From assembly GCF_030378205.1 (NCBI RefSeq), contig NZ_CP127385.1, positions 5,806,001-5,870,000 on the forward strand: DNA of 64,000 nucleotides. Reading direction: 5' to 3'. The translations under genes and the position numbers were made by a program. This DNA comes from Bradyrhizobium sp. NP1. GTDB lineage: Bacteria > Pseudomonadota > Alphaproteobacteria > Rhizobiales > Xanthobacteraceae. A model generated the notes under the pieces. The model was not told the origin of the DNA, made no database searches, and saw only the letters and a list, made by a program, of their open reading frames with translations. Below are positions 35,567-44,171 of the stretch, in pieces (the stretch's first letter is position 1; each line of letters begins with the position of its first letter).

Positions 35567-36211
35567 ATGGCGGTCCCGATGACAACCTTCGATGAGACGT
35601 TTCGCCGGCAATTGCACGACCTGTTCGTGTGGCGCCGCGATGTCCGGCGGTTTCGCGCCGATCCACTGCCGTCTGGCGCGCTGGAGCGCCTGATCGACAT
35701 CGCCTGCCTGTCGCCTTCGGTGGGGCTGAGCCAGCCCTGGCGCTTCGTCATCGTCGAGCAGGCAGCGAAACGCCAGGCCGTGCTGGATGATTTCAAGGCG
35801 TGCAACGCGGATGCGCTTGCCAACTATTCCGGCGAGAGGGCCGCGCGCTACGCATCGCTCAAACTCGCTGGCCTCACGGAGGCGCCGGCCCACCTGGCCG
35901 TGTTCGCGGAGAAGGCGGGCGACATCGGCCACGGGCTGGGGCGCGCGACGATGCCGGAGATGGTCGAGTATTCCGTGGCGGGCGCGATCTGTTCGATGTG
36001 GCTCGCGGCACGCGCCGAAGGAATCGGGCTCGGCTGGGTATCGATCCTGAGCCCCTTGCGCATTCACGAAATCCTGGAGGTGCCGGCCTCCTGGAAGTTC
36101 ATCGGCTATCTCTGCATCGGCTATCCCGAAGCCGAATTCGACCGGCCTGAGCTCGAACGCTGCGACTGGGAGCACCGGCGCGCGCCGGACGCGTTCATCG
36201 TGCGGCGCTAG
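35567..36211 (+). CDS. bluB: 5,6-dimethylbenzimidazole synthase BluB
   Basis: 214 residues, nitroreductase-like FMN fold. RRDVRRFRADPLP near residue 23, LSPSVGLSQPWRFV near 48 and a central AGAICSMWLAARAEGIGLGWVSIL match BluB. It breaks down reduced FMN with oxygen to form the lower ligand of cobalamin, again an aerobic step. It follows cobP and its 3' end overlaps cofC by 17 bases in convergent orientation. ATG at 35579 is an alternative start. Confidence 0.94.
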   Translation: MAVPMTTFDETFRRQLHDLFVWRRDVRRFRADPLPSGALERLIDIACLSPSVGLSQPWRFVIVEQAAKRQAVLDDFKACNADALANYSGERAARYASLKLAGLTEAPAHLAVFAEKAGDIGHGLGRATMPEMVEYSVAGAICSMWLAARAEGIGLGWVSILSPLRIHEILEVPASWKFIGYLCIGYPEAEFDRPELERCDWEHRRAPDAFIVRR

Positions 36212-36896
36212 CGCCGTCGTGCGCGGCGAGCGTCTCGAGATCGTCAGGCGTGTCGATATCGAGGCCGATCCCCTCGAGCCGCAGCACGCAAGGCTCGATC
36301 CCGAGCGCTCGCGCCGCCGCGACATGCCGGACAAAGCTGTCGGCCCCGAACGCGGGGTTCAGAAGCTCCGGCGGACGGATCAGCATCAGATTGGTGCCGC
36401 CGTCGCGCGACGCCGGCACCAGCACGAGCGGGCAATCGCGCCCGCGCGCCAACACCTCGCCAAGCTCGGCGGGCGTCATCAGCGGAATATCGCCGGGCAC
36501 CACGACGGCCGCCGACCGCCGCTGCGCCACCAGCGCGTTCAGCCCTTGCATCACCGCGGTATTGGTGCCGCTGCCAAAACGATCCCGGATCACCTCCGCG
36601 CCGAACTGGCGCGCCACGTCCGCGGCGACGGCATCTTCGGTGACGGCAACAATGCCTGAGATGCCGGGCGTCGCGACGAGCGTTTGCAGCACGCGCCGCA
36701 GCATGACTTCGGCAAGATCTGCGCGCTCGGCGTCGGACAACATCGCGGCCAGCCGCCGCTTCGCGTCACGAAATCCCTTGACCGGAACCACGGCCCAGGG
36801 GCCCAGTTCGGCGCACGATCGTCCCTCGCCCGCATCCGACGGCTGCGCCATGATCGAACCGGCACTGCGCGGATCCAATGCGATCGGCGTCTTCAT
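36195..36896 (-). CDS. cofC: CofC-like guanylyltransferase of coenzyme F420 synthesis
   Basis: 233 residues. VVPVKGFRDAKRRLAAMLSDAERADLAEVML near residue 36 is the CofC/FbiD nucleotide-binding start, followed by VAVTEDAVAAD, FGSGTNTAVMQGL and VVPGDIPLMTPAEL with the metal-binding aspartate. The enzyme activates a 2-phospholactate-type or related three-carbon phosphoacid with GTP for F420. It runs in the same direction as the ABC importer genes and begins 39 bases after the last of them. No other F420 genes are in the window. The first 15-30 residues are not conserved; ATG at 36851 is possible. Confidence 0.88.
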   Translation of the reverse strand: MKTPIALDPRSAGSIMAQPSDAGEGRSCAELGPWAVVPVKGFRDAKRRLAAMLSDAERADLAEVMLRRVLQTLVATPGISGIVAVTEDAVAADVARQFGAEVIRDRFGSGTNTAVMQGLNALVAQRRSAAVVVPGDIPLMTPAELGEVLARGRDCPLVLVPASRDGGTNLMLIRPPELLNPAFGADSFVRHVAAARALGIEPCVLRLEGIGLDIDTPDDLETLAAHDGASAAR

Positions 36897-36935
36897 CGAG
36901 CCCTGTCCTGCTGTCCCGCCGCCTGGAACGGCGCG

Positions 36936-37730
36936 TCACCACCACACGAGCTTGCGGCCGATCCAGTTGACGACGGCATAGATGGCCAGGCTGACGATGA
37001 CCGAGGCCCCGACCGCGACCCAAGCCTCGACAAAATACATCATCTGCGTGGACTTGTAGACGCTCCAGCCCAGGCCCGCGCGCGCGCCCAGCATCTCGAG
37101 CACGACGGCAAGGATCATGGCATGGACGACGGCAACCCGCAGCCCGAACATGATCGCGGGCATCGCGCCGGGCAGGCGCAGCTTCAGCAGGATCGTCCGG
37201 TTATTCGCTCCGAAGGTGCGCAGCAAGGCGATCGAGCCGGGGTCGCAGCTTCGCAAGCCCGCCAGCGCATTGATCAGCACCTGATAGCTCACCGCAACCG
37301 TGATCAGCAGGATCTTGGACGACGATCCGATCCCGAGCAGGATGATCGCGAGCGGGCCATAAGCCACCATCGGAACCGAGTTGATCGTGACATAGATCGG
37401 CAGCAGAAAGCGCTCGATCCGGGCAAAGGTGACGAACAGGATCGCCAGCGCAAGCCCAACCAGCGACCCCGCGACATAGCCGACCAGCGCTTCCGCGACC
37501 GTGGTGCCTGTGTCGACCAGCACGCGATGCGGGTCCTGGACGGCGGTTGCGACGATTTCGCCGGGCGCCGGCAAGACGAAATTGGGCAGCTTGAACCACC
37601 AGACGGCGAACTCCCAGGCGCCCAGGAAGATGATTGCCGCAAGCAGCGGCGGCCAGACGACAGCGTACCATCGGCGCCAAACCGTATCAGTGCCGCGAGG
37701 CAACGACGCGCTGACCATTTCGCCCGCCAC
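36936..37730 (-). CDS. ABC transporter permease, SsuC/TauC type
   Basis: About 264 residues with six hydrophobic segments and the BPD-transporter-inner-membrane loop LRSCDPGSIALLRTFGANNRTILLKLRLPGAMPAIMFGLR near residue 170. Belongs to the nitrate/taurine/thiamine-precursor importer class. A GTG at 37730 preceded by CGGAGG at seven bases is the best start; ATG at 37718 is also in frame. It follows a second permease of the same type after two bases, so the channel is probably a heterodimer. Confidence 0.9.
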   Translation of the reverse strand: MAGEMVSASLPRGTDTVWRRWYAVVWPPLLAAIIFLGAWEFAVWWFKLPNFVLPAPGEIVATAVQDPHRVLVDTGTTVAEALVGYVAGSLVGLALAILFVTFARIERFLLPIYVTINSVPMVAYGPLAIILLGIGSSSKILLITVAVSYQVLINALAGLRSCDPGSIALLRTFGANNRTILLKLRLPGAMPAIMFGLRVAVVHAMILAVVLEMLGARAGLGWSVYKSTQMMYFVEAWVAVGASVIVSLAIYAVVNWIGRKLVWW

Positions 37731-37732
37731 GC

Positions 37733-38494
37733 TCAAACCTCCGTCTGCCACCAGGCGATCTTTTTCTGCAGGCCGACCACGACCCAGAACAGCACCGTTC
37801 CCGTCAGGCCGGTGAGCAGGATCGCCGCCCAGAGCTGCTGGACCTGGTTGTCGAACATCGCGGTCAGCAGCACGACGCCAAGACCGCGGCTTGCGCCGAA
37901 CCATTCGCCGACGATCGCGCCGACCAACGCCAGTCCCACGCCGATGCGGATCGCGGTAAAGATCGGCGGCAGCGCGGTCGGCAGCAGCAGCTTCCAGAGG
38001 ATGGTCAGGCGGCTCGCGCCGAACGTGCGCAGGAGACCGATTTCATCCGGACTGACGCGGCGGATGCCGCCGAGCGTGTTCACCGCGACGGGAAAGAAAC
38101 TCAGATAGAAGGCGATCACCGCCTTCGACACGATGCCATTGCCGAACCAGATGATGATGATGGCGCCGAACGCGATGATCGGCACTGCCTGGGAGGCGAT
38201 GAAATACGGCAACAGCATGCGCTCGAGCAGGCGGAAGGACGAGAACGCGATCCCGCTTGCGATGCCGAAAGCGATACCGGCAACCAGCCCCAGCAGGGCT
38301 TCGAGCACGGTGGTCCACACGGCATCGGCCAGTGCGACGCGGCCCGACCACGCCGTCGAGAGCACGGAAGACAGCGAAGGCAGCTTGTCCGGCGAGATCT
38401 GGAACAGATGCGTCGCCGCCTCCCAGGCGAGGAGGAGCGCAAGCAGCGCAATGAGCTGCGTTGCAACCTTGTCCAGGGCTTTCATCGCCATCAT
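37733..38494 (-). CDS. ABC transporter permease, SsuC/TauC type
   Basis: About 253 residues, six hydrophobic segments, with the coupling loop GGIRRVSPDEIGLLRTFGASRLTILWKLLLPTALPPIFTAIR. It is clearly related to the permease downstream, consistent with a duplicated permease pair. ATG at 38494 leaves ten bases after the ATPase stop; the frame is open to 38548 with alternative starts at 38491 and 38485. Confidence 0.9.
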   Translation of the reverse strand: MMAMKALDKVATQLIALLALLLAWEAATHLFQISPDKLPSLSSVLSTAWSGRVALADAVWTTVLEALLGLVAGIAFGIASGIAFSSFRLLERMLLPYFIASQAVPIIAFGAIIIIWFGNGIVSKAVIAFYLSFFPVAVNTLGGIRRVSPDEIGLLRTFGASRLTILWKLLLPTALPPIFTAIRIGVGLALVGAIVGEWFGASRGLGVVLLTAMFDNQVQQLWAAILLTGLTGTVLFWVVVGLQKKIAWWQTEV

Positions 38495-38504
38495 CGCGAG
38501 CAGC

Positions 38505-39326
38505 TCACGTCGGGTCGGCCTGGAGCTGCTGCGCGTTGATCGCGGCAAAGGCCTTGCGGCTCTCGTCCTCGACCGCGGCGAGCAACGTCCGCTTCAGGTC
38601 GACAAAGACCGGGCTCGTCACCACGTCCGGCAGCCGCGGACGCGGCAGCGGCACCTGCAGCTCGGTCTTGATGTGACCCGGCCGCGCCGACATCACCAGC
38701 ACGCGGTCGCCGAGGTAGATCGCCTCGTCGATATCGTGCGTGATGAACAGAACCGTCCGCTTGGCGCCTTCCCAGACCTCGAGCAGCCAGCGCTGCATCA
38801 AGGCCCGCGTCAGCGCGTCGAGCGCGCCGAACGGCTCGTCGAGCAGCATGATGTCGCGGTCGAACATGAAGGTGCGCATCAGCGCCACGCGCTGGCGCAT
38901 GCCGCCCGAAAGCTGGCTCGGATAGTGGTTTTCGAAGCCGCGGAGCCCGAACCGGTCGAGCGAGGCGAAGGCGCGCTTGCGCGCTTCGGCGCGCGGCACA
39001 CCGTCGATCTCGGCGGCAAGGATCGCGTTGTCGAGCACCGTGCGCCACGGCATCAGCATGTCGCGCTGCGGCATGAACGCGACGCGACCGAGCAGATGAT
39101 CGGCCGGCTGCAGCTCGCCGTCGATGAAGAGCTCCCCGCCCGGATCGGGCGCCGTGAGCCCGACCAGGATGTTGAACAGGGTGCTCTTGCCGCAGCCGCT
39201 CGGACCGACCAGCGTGACGAAGTCTCCGCTGTTCAGGCTGAGATTGACCTTGTCGAGCGTCTGGATCGCACGCGATCCCACAGCGAAGCTCTTCGAGACG
39301 TTATGAAGACGGATCTTCGGCGTCAT
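38505..39326 (-). CDS. ABC transporter ATPase, SsuB/TauB type
   Basis: 273 residues. Walker A VGPSGCGKST near residue 43, Q-loop VAFMPQRDMLMPWRTV, signature LSGGMRQRVALMRTF, Walker B DIMLLDEPFGALDALTR and switch FITHDIDEA. It energises import of the ligand bound by the protein encoded at 39405-40433. The frame stays open upstream to 39392, but MTPKIRLHNVSKSF is the usual N-terminus. Confidence 0.93.
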   Translation of the reverse strand: MTPKIRLHNVSKSFAVGSRAIQTLDKVNLSLNSGDFVTLVGPSGCGKSTLFNILVGLTAPDPGGELFIDGELQPADHLLGRVAFMPQRDMLMPWRTVLDNAILAAEIDGVPRAEARKRAFASLDRFGLRGFENHYPSQLSGGMRQRVALMRTFMFDRDIMLLDEPFGALDALTRALMQRWLLEVWEGAKRTVLFITHDIDEAIYLGDRVLVMSARPGHIKTELQVPLPRPRLPDVVTSPVFVDLKRTLLAAVEDESRKAFAAINAQQLQADPT

Positions 39327-39404
39327 GGTGTTCCGGCTGTGATCCTCACTGGGGCGCGATGACGGCGCGGACAGCGTTACTGTTGCTTTCAAGACGGTAC
39401 TCGC

Positions 39405-40433
39405 CTAGCGGGGGATGACCTTGTCGCTCGCCGGGACCTTGTCCCAGAAAGTGGTGTTGATCGAACTGTCGAGATCGACGGCCTTCTTCAGCGCGCCGTT
39501 GTCGAGCAGGAACTTCTGCGCGAACGCGAGATTGTCGCGGTCGATATAGCCGATGCCCTTGCTGCCGCCGGCGCCGTAGGTCAACAGCGGCTGCAACGCT
39601 TCCAGCGTTTCCATCTGCTCGGTGCGGTTGAGCGTCGGCACCTCCTTGAGCAGGATATCCAGCGCCTCGTCCTTGTGCGTCATGGCATAGACCCATCCCT
39701 TCAGGCTCGCGCGCAGGAAGCCCTGCACCAGCTTGGGATTGTCCTTGATCGTGCTTTCGTTGACGATGATCGCCTCATTGGCGAGGTTGATGCCCATGTC
39801 GGCCGGATTGAACATCACCGCGGGCGTCACGTTGCGCCGCTTCAGGATCAAGAGCTCGTTGTAGACGGTCACGGTCGCGACATCGACCTTGCCGTCGATG
39901 AACGGCACCATGCTGTTGGCCTGCGCCTCGAGATTGACGTCACGATCGATGCCGTTGGCCTTCAGCATGGCCTGCACCATGAACTGCGGGCCGGTGAACC
40001 AGGTCGAGACCGTCTTGCCTTTCAGGTCGGTGAACTTCTTGATCCCGGCCTTCTCGAGCGCCACCAGTCTGTAGGGCGTCTCCTGGAACAGCATGCCGAT
40101 GCCGACGATCGGCAACCCCTTCTCGCGCGCCTGCAGCAGCGAGGCCATGCCGCCGCCGTGGCCGAAGGTATCGGTGTTGGAGCCCACCATGTTCTCGGCG
40201 ATGATGTTGGGACCGCCCGGATTGATGGTCAGCGCGATGCCCTCATCCGAATAGAAGCCCTTGGCCTTGGCGACGTAGTAACCGGCGAACTGCGCCTGCG
40301 GCAGCCACTTCAGCCGCAACGACGCGGGCGTGAGGTCGGCCGCGTCAGCATTGCCGGCAAGGCCGGAAAACATCAGCGCCGTTGTCAATGCGAAACCGGA
40401 AGCGAAAAGGGACCGTCGGGCAGTTCTGTACAT
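39405..40433 (-). CDS. ABC transporter substrate-binding protein, NMT1/THI5-like
   Basis: 342 residues. Sec signal peptide of about 30 residues (SLFASGFALTTALMFSGLAGNADA) and the NMT1/THI5 start LRLKWLPQAQFAGYYVAKAKGFYSDEGI, then GGGMASLLQAREKGLPIV. This family binds pyrimidine precursors, sulfonates, riboflavin-like and other small molecules. GAAGGA stands before the ATG at 40433. In this operon, with a dihydropyrimidinase-like enzyme, a nitrogen heterocycle ligand is plausible (inference). Confidence 0.9.
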   Translation of the reverse strand: MYRTARRSLFASGFALTTALMFSGLAGNADAADLTPASLRLKWLPQAQFAGYYVAKAKGFYSDEGIALTINPGGPNIIAENMVGSNTDTFGHGGGMASLLQAREKGLPIVGIGMLFQETPYRLVALEKAGIKKFTDLKGKTVSTWFTGPQFMVQAMLKANGIDRDVNLEAQANSMVPFIDGKVDVATVTVYNELLILKRRNVTPAVMFNPADMGINLANEAIIVNESTIKDNPKLVQGFLRASLKGWVYAMTHKDEALDILLKEVPTLNRTEQMETLEALQPLLTYGAGGSKGIGYIDRDNLAFAQKFLLDNGALKKAVDLDSSINTTFWDKVPASDKVIPR

Positions 40434-40490
40434 GATGTTTTCCTTCAACGTGTGCAGTGAAGTGAAATGGAGCACGAATCGTGCCAACAC

Positions 40491-40913
40491 CTAAGCCGTG
40501 GCCTGGCGCGCAGCGAACGGGGCAAGCTTCGCGCGGATCGAGGCCGCCGTGCCGCCGTCGAGCTCAATGGTCACGACATCGGGCATCGGCGTCTTCAGTT
40601 CGCGGAACGCCGCCTCGAACGCGTTCAGCCAGACGCCGCCCTGGGCGAGCCCCGCGGCAGCGAGAATGACGACCGCGTGGTTATAGCGCAGGTAGTCTGC
40701 GGCATCGCCCGCCAAGGTGGCGACAGCCGAACGCGCGACGCTCTCGTTCAGCACATGCGGCGGTGCCTTCATCAACCCCCAGCCGTCCTCGACCAGCACG
40801 TCGAGCACAGGGCCGGGCCGCGTCTTGATCGACTGGTAGAAGGCGGCGTCCGGGTTGATCAGGAAGTCCGCCACGATGGCGACGCGCCGGCTGCGATTGT
40901 CGTCGCGTCTCAT
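40491..40913 (-). CDS. Conserved hypothetical protein coupled to the putative desulfidase
   Basis: 140 residues, which I do not recognise as a named family. It has an arginine-rich N-terminus (MRRDDNRSRR), a strand-like VAIVADFLINPD, a central ESVARSAVATLAGDAADYLRYNHAVVILAAAGLAQGG that looks helical with a hydrophobic strand, and PDVVTIELDGG near the C-terminus. No cysteines, no signal peptide and no membrane helix are seen. Its start overlaps the stop of the TudS-related gene by four bases, so the two products probably work together, perhaps as subunits. Confidence 0.75.
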   Translation of the reverse strand: MRRDDNRSRRVAIVADFLINPDAAFYQSIKTRPGPVLDVLVEDGWGLMKAPPHVLNESVARSAVATLAGDAADYLRYNHAVVILAAAGLAQGGVWLNAFEAAFRELKTPMPDVVTIELDGGTAASIRAKLAPFAARQATA

Positions 40914-41485
40914 CGGGCTTTCTCCTCGCCGGCGAGGAATTCGTCCATCTCCGCCATGGCCGCGGCCATGTCGAAATCCTGCGCGTCCATCGCGATGCCG
41001 GTCGCGCGCGGCCATGCGAGGCCACGCGACTCGAACTCCTCCTTGAGCTCGGTCATCCAGACGCCCATGCCGGCGATGCGGTCGCTGCCGCCCGCCACCG
41101 CGCCTTCGGGGCGTCCGCCCCAGGAGGTCTTCGTGCTGGTGAGCCGCACGCCGCTGGAGGGGCTGCCGTCGAGCCCGATGATCACGACGTCATAGCCGTG
41201 CTCGGTATGCAGGCTGACGGTATCCACGACCGTGCGCGCAAGCGCGCGGCAGTGCCGGCGATAGCCCGGCGTGTCGTATTGCTCGCGGGACTGCCACCAG
41301 CGTGCGACCCCGAGGAAGCTCATCTCGGGGCACGGCAGCTGCTGGATTTCATAGCCGTTCGCGCGCAGCCGGTCGACCAGCGGCGTCACCATGCCGGGGC
41401 ATTTGGCGAACTCGCTCACCTTCGCGTTCTGGTTCGCGAGGCAATGGGCGACGTAAGCAACCTTTCGCTTGTTCCCCGACACCAC
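40910..41485 (-). CDS. TudS-related putative desulfidase ([4Fe-4S] protein)
   Basis: About 191 residues. Three cysteines occur in the early part in the contexts AHCLANQNAK, AKCPGM and LPCPEM (residues about 15, 29 and 52). This resembles the DUF523/TudS group, where three cysteines hold a [4Fe-4S] cluster whose free iron binds the sulfur removed from a thiolated substrate such as thiouracil; I place it in the TudS-related set with moderate confidence. The start is taken as GTG 41485 (GTG 41482 is equal), six bases after GGGAGG; the frame extends to 41530. The partner gene overlaps downstream. Confidence 0.75.
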   Translation of the reverse strand: MVSGNKRKVAYVAHCLANQNAKVSEFAKCPGMVTPLVDRLRANGYEIQQLPCPEMSFLGVARWWQSREQYDTPGYRRHCRALARTVVDTVSLHTEHGYDVVIIGLDGSPSSGVRLTSTKTSWGGRPEGAVAGGSDRIAGMGVWMTELKEEFESRGLAWPRATGIAMDAQDFDMAAAMAEMDEFLAGEEKAR

Positions 41486-41622
41486 GGGCCTCCTCCCTCG
41501 TTGCCGCCAATCAATGGCGTTTCGGTCCACGACAGGGCGCGCCGCTGACTGCCGTTTGAACCAGCACTACGATGCGCTTCCTTGCAATCGTCATCGCCGC
41601 GCCTTTCCGTCGCACCGCCTGA

Positions 41623-42615
41623 TCAGGCAAAGATCTCGCCAAGCGAGGAGATCGTGCGCAGCACCTTGGCATGCTCCAGGCCGGGCCACTGCACCCGCAT
41701 CAGGAAGTGGTTGACGCCGAGCAGCTCGTTGTAGCGCTGCACCTCCTCCTTCACATACGCCTTGTCGCCGATGATGAAGCGGTCCTTCACGAAATCCTCG
41801 AACGGCTGGTTGAACGATTCCGCGCCTTCCGACTGCTTGTCCAGCCCCCAGGACGAATAGGCGCCGTATTTATATTCCAGCGCCGCCTTGCACTCCTCCA
41901 GCGCCTTGGCGCGCGTCGGCCCGACATAGCATTCGCGGGTGATCGGCACCTCCGCCGGGAACGACTTGTTCACGCTCTTGAGCGTCTCGCGGTAGAGCTT
42001 CATCTGCGGCACGAGCTCCCGCAGATGCGCGAAATTCGTGATCAGCCAGGCATCGCCGATCTTGGCCGCGCGCTTCACCGCCGCGTCCACCACGCCGCCG
42101 ATCCAGATCGGAGGGCCGCCGGGCCGTACCGGCTTCAGGCCGATGCCGAGATTCTCGAGCTTGAATATCTTGCCGTTATAGGTGACCCGATCTTCGGTCC
42201 AGAGACGGCGCATGATCTCCACGCTCTCGGTCAGGCGCTGCGCGCGCTCCGACAGCGGAACCTGGAACGTGTTGAACTCGGCCTCGCGATAGCCGACGCC
42301 CATGCCGAGCACGTAATTGCCGCCGGTCAAAAGGTCGAGCGTCACGGCATCTTCCGCGACATGCGCCGGATTGAGCAGGGGCATGACGAGGATGTTCGGC
42401 CCCATCAGCATGCCTTCCGCCTCGCGCGCCAGGTAGGCCATCATCGGAATCGGCGCTAGCATCTGCATCGGCTGCGTCAGATAATGATGCGGCACCCAGA
42501 GCGAGCCGAAGCCGCTCTTGCGGGCGAGCCGCACCTGCTCGATCATCTCGCTTCGCGCGTTCAGCACATTGGTCTCGGGCGTGAACTGCGTCGTGAGATA
42601 AAGTCCGACTTTCAT
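41623..42615 (-). CDS. LLM class flavin-dependent oxidoreductase (luciferase-like)
   Basis: 330 residues, TIM-barrel luciferase-like fold: MKVGLYLTTQFTP at the start, GFGSLWVPHHYLTQP near residue 37, LGPNILVMPLLNPAHVAEDAVTLDLLTGGNYVLGMGVGYREAEF (about 70-115) and PPIWIGGVVDAAVKRAA near 170. Members use FMN with a reductase, or F420. AAGGGAGA precedes the ATG. The presence of cofC at the end of the same gene series makes an F420-linked reaction worth considering, but no F420-specific residue can be asserted here. Confidence 0.88.
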   Translation of the reverse strand: MKVGLYLTTQFTPETNVLNARSEMIEQVRLARKSGFGSLWVPHHYLTQPMQMLAPIPMMAYLAREAEGMLMGPNILVMPLLNPAHVAEDAVTLDLLTGGNYVLGMGVGYREAEFNTFQVPLSERAQRLTESVEIMRRLWTEDRVTYNGKIFKLENLGIGLKPVRPGGPPIWIGGVVDAAVKRAAKIGDAWLITNFAHLRELVPQMKLYRETLKSVNKSFPAEVPITRECYVGPTRAKALEECKAALEYKYGAYSSWGLDKQSEGAESFNQPFEDFVKDRFIIGDKAYVKEEVQRYNELLGVNHFLMRVQWPGLEHAKVLRTISSLGEIFA

Positions 42616-42690
42616 CTGTGTTGTCTCCCTTGATCGATTACGCCGGCGCCTGTTGCAGCGAAGGCGGTGGTAGAGCTGAGGATTCGCCGG

Positions 42691-44106
42691 CTATGCCGTC
42701 GATCGCCGCAACGGCGCCTCGGCCCGCTTGTCCCTTGCGAACAGCGCCGCGAGGTTGTCCAGATTGCGCGCCTCCGCCAGGCCGCCGACGGCGGCCTTCA
42801 GCGGCTCCACGCGGTCCGAGAAGCCGGTCTCGCCGAGCAGCGCGGTGACCTTGCGCTCGACCTCCTCGTCGAGCAGGCTCGGCCGGTCGCGATAGCGCGC
42901 CGCTGCCGGGTCGCCGCTCGGACAATCGCTGAACAGGGTGCGCCGTTCGCCATTCTTCAGCCGAAGCTCGAGCTCGATGCAATATTCCTCCGGATAGCGC
43001 CGGCTGAAATCCGGATCTTCCTTCACATGCACCCGGTCGCAAAGCGCCAGCACCTCGCGATCCTGGATCGCCTGATCGGTGAAATCAGAAAGCTCAAGCC
43101 GCCCGCGCAGAAGCGCAATCGCGATCGCGTAGGGCACGTTGAATTGCGCATCCACCGCGCTCTTCGGCCGGTGGTGATAGGTGAGGACGCCGGTCGCGTA
43201 GATGCGGATGTGGACGGCTTCGACATCGCCGGCCGCGATCCCGCTGTCATGCGCCTCGATCGCGAGATCGATCGCGCCGTGCTCGAAGCGGCAGCAGGGA
43301 TAGGGCTTGATTGCCGTTCCCAGCGCGTGGTGATCCTTGCCGAGGCCGCGCGTCATGCAGGCGGGATCGATCGGCTCGCCAAACGAGAATGCGTTGAAGA
43401 AGCCGCCCGCTCCCTCAAAGATCGTGGCGGGCCCGGTGAAGCCTTCCCGCGCCAGCCGCGCAGCCAGCACGCCGCTATGCGCGGCGCGCCCCGGATGCAG
43501 CCGCTTGATCCAGGAGCCATCGGCTCGCCACTCGGTGAGGCCCGAGGCCTGGGTGCCGGCGATGCCGAGCGCGCGCACGAAAGCATCGCGATCGAGGTCC
43601 ATCGTCACGGCGGCGGCCGCCGCCGCGCCGAACACGCCGCACAGCGCGGTCGGATGCACGCCGTGGTGAAACTGGCTGCCGCGAAACACCTCGCCGAGCC
43701 GACACATCACCTCGTAGCCGACATAGAGCGCGCGCAGGAAGGTCTCACCCGAGCACCCCTCCGCTTCGGCCGCGGCGAACGCGGCCGGCACCACGACGGC
43801 GCCGGGATGCAGCACCGCGACGCGGTGATCGTCATCCAGCTCGAGCGCATGCGCGAAGGCGCCATTGGCGAGTGCCGCGTCCCATGCCGAGGTCGCCCGG
43901 CCCACCCCCATCACGGTGGCCTCGGCCTTGCCGCTCGCCGCGAGGATCGCGCGCGTCACCGGCCCGCTCGACGGCGCAACAGTGCCGGCAAGCGTGACGG
44001 CCAGCGTATCCAGCGCATAGATGCGCATGGCGCTTGCCAGAGCCTTGTCGCCCTTCAGGGCGCTGCCGACGGAATATTCCGCAAGACTCTCTGCGATCGT
44101 CGCCAC
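42691..44106 (-). CDS. MmgE/PrpD family protein
   Basis: About 471 residues. Typical motifs are ALANGAFAHALELDDDH near residue 80, HPGAVVVPAAFA, HHGVHPTALCGVFGAAAAAA near 145 and KPYPCCRFEHGAIDL near 285. The family includes 2-methylcitrate dehydratase and cis-aconitate decarboxylase, as well as many members of unknown substrate found in heterocycle and organic acid operons. The GTG at 44106 has AGGAG eight bases upstream; GTG 44115 is an alternative, and the open frame extends to 44283. Confidence 0.9.
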   Translation of the reverse strand: MATIAESLAEYSVGSALKGDKALASAMRIYALDTLAVTLAGTVAPSSGPVTRAILAASGKAEATVMGVGRATSAWDAALANGAFAHALELDDDHRVAVLHPGAVVVPAAFAAAEAEGCSGETFLRALYVGYEVMCRLGEVFRGSQFHHGVHPTALCGVFGAAAAAAVTMDLDRDAFVRALGIAGTQASGLTEWRADGSWIKRLHPGRAAHSGVLAARLAREGFTGPATIFEGAGGFFNAFSFGEPIDPACMTRGLGKDHHALGTAIKPYPCCRFEHGAIDLAIEAHDSGIAAGDVEAVHIRIYATGVLTYHHRPKSAVDAQFNVPYAIAIALLRGRLELSDFTDQAIQDREVLALCDRVHVKEDPDFSRRYPEEYCIELELRLKNGERRTLFSDCPSGDPAAARYRDRPSLLDEEVERKVTALLGETGFSDRVEPLKAAVGGLAEARNLDNLAALFARDKRAEAPLRRSTA

Positions 44107-44171
44107 TCTGCTCACTCCTGACCTTCGCCGCCTGCCCTGATACCGTAATCTCTTGCAACCGCCGCGGCGGA

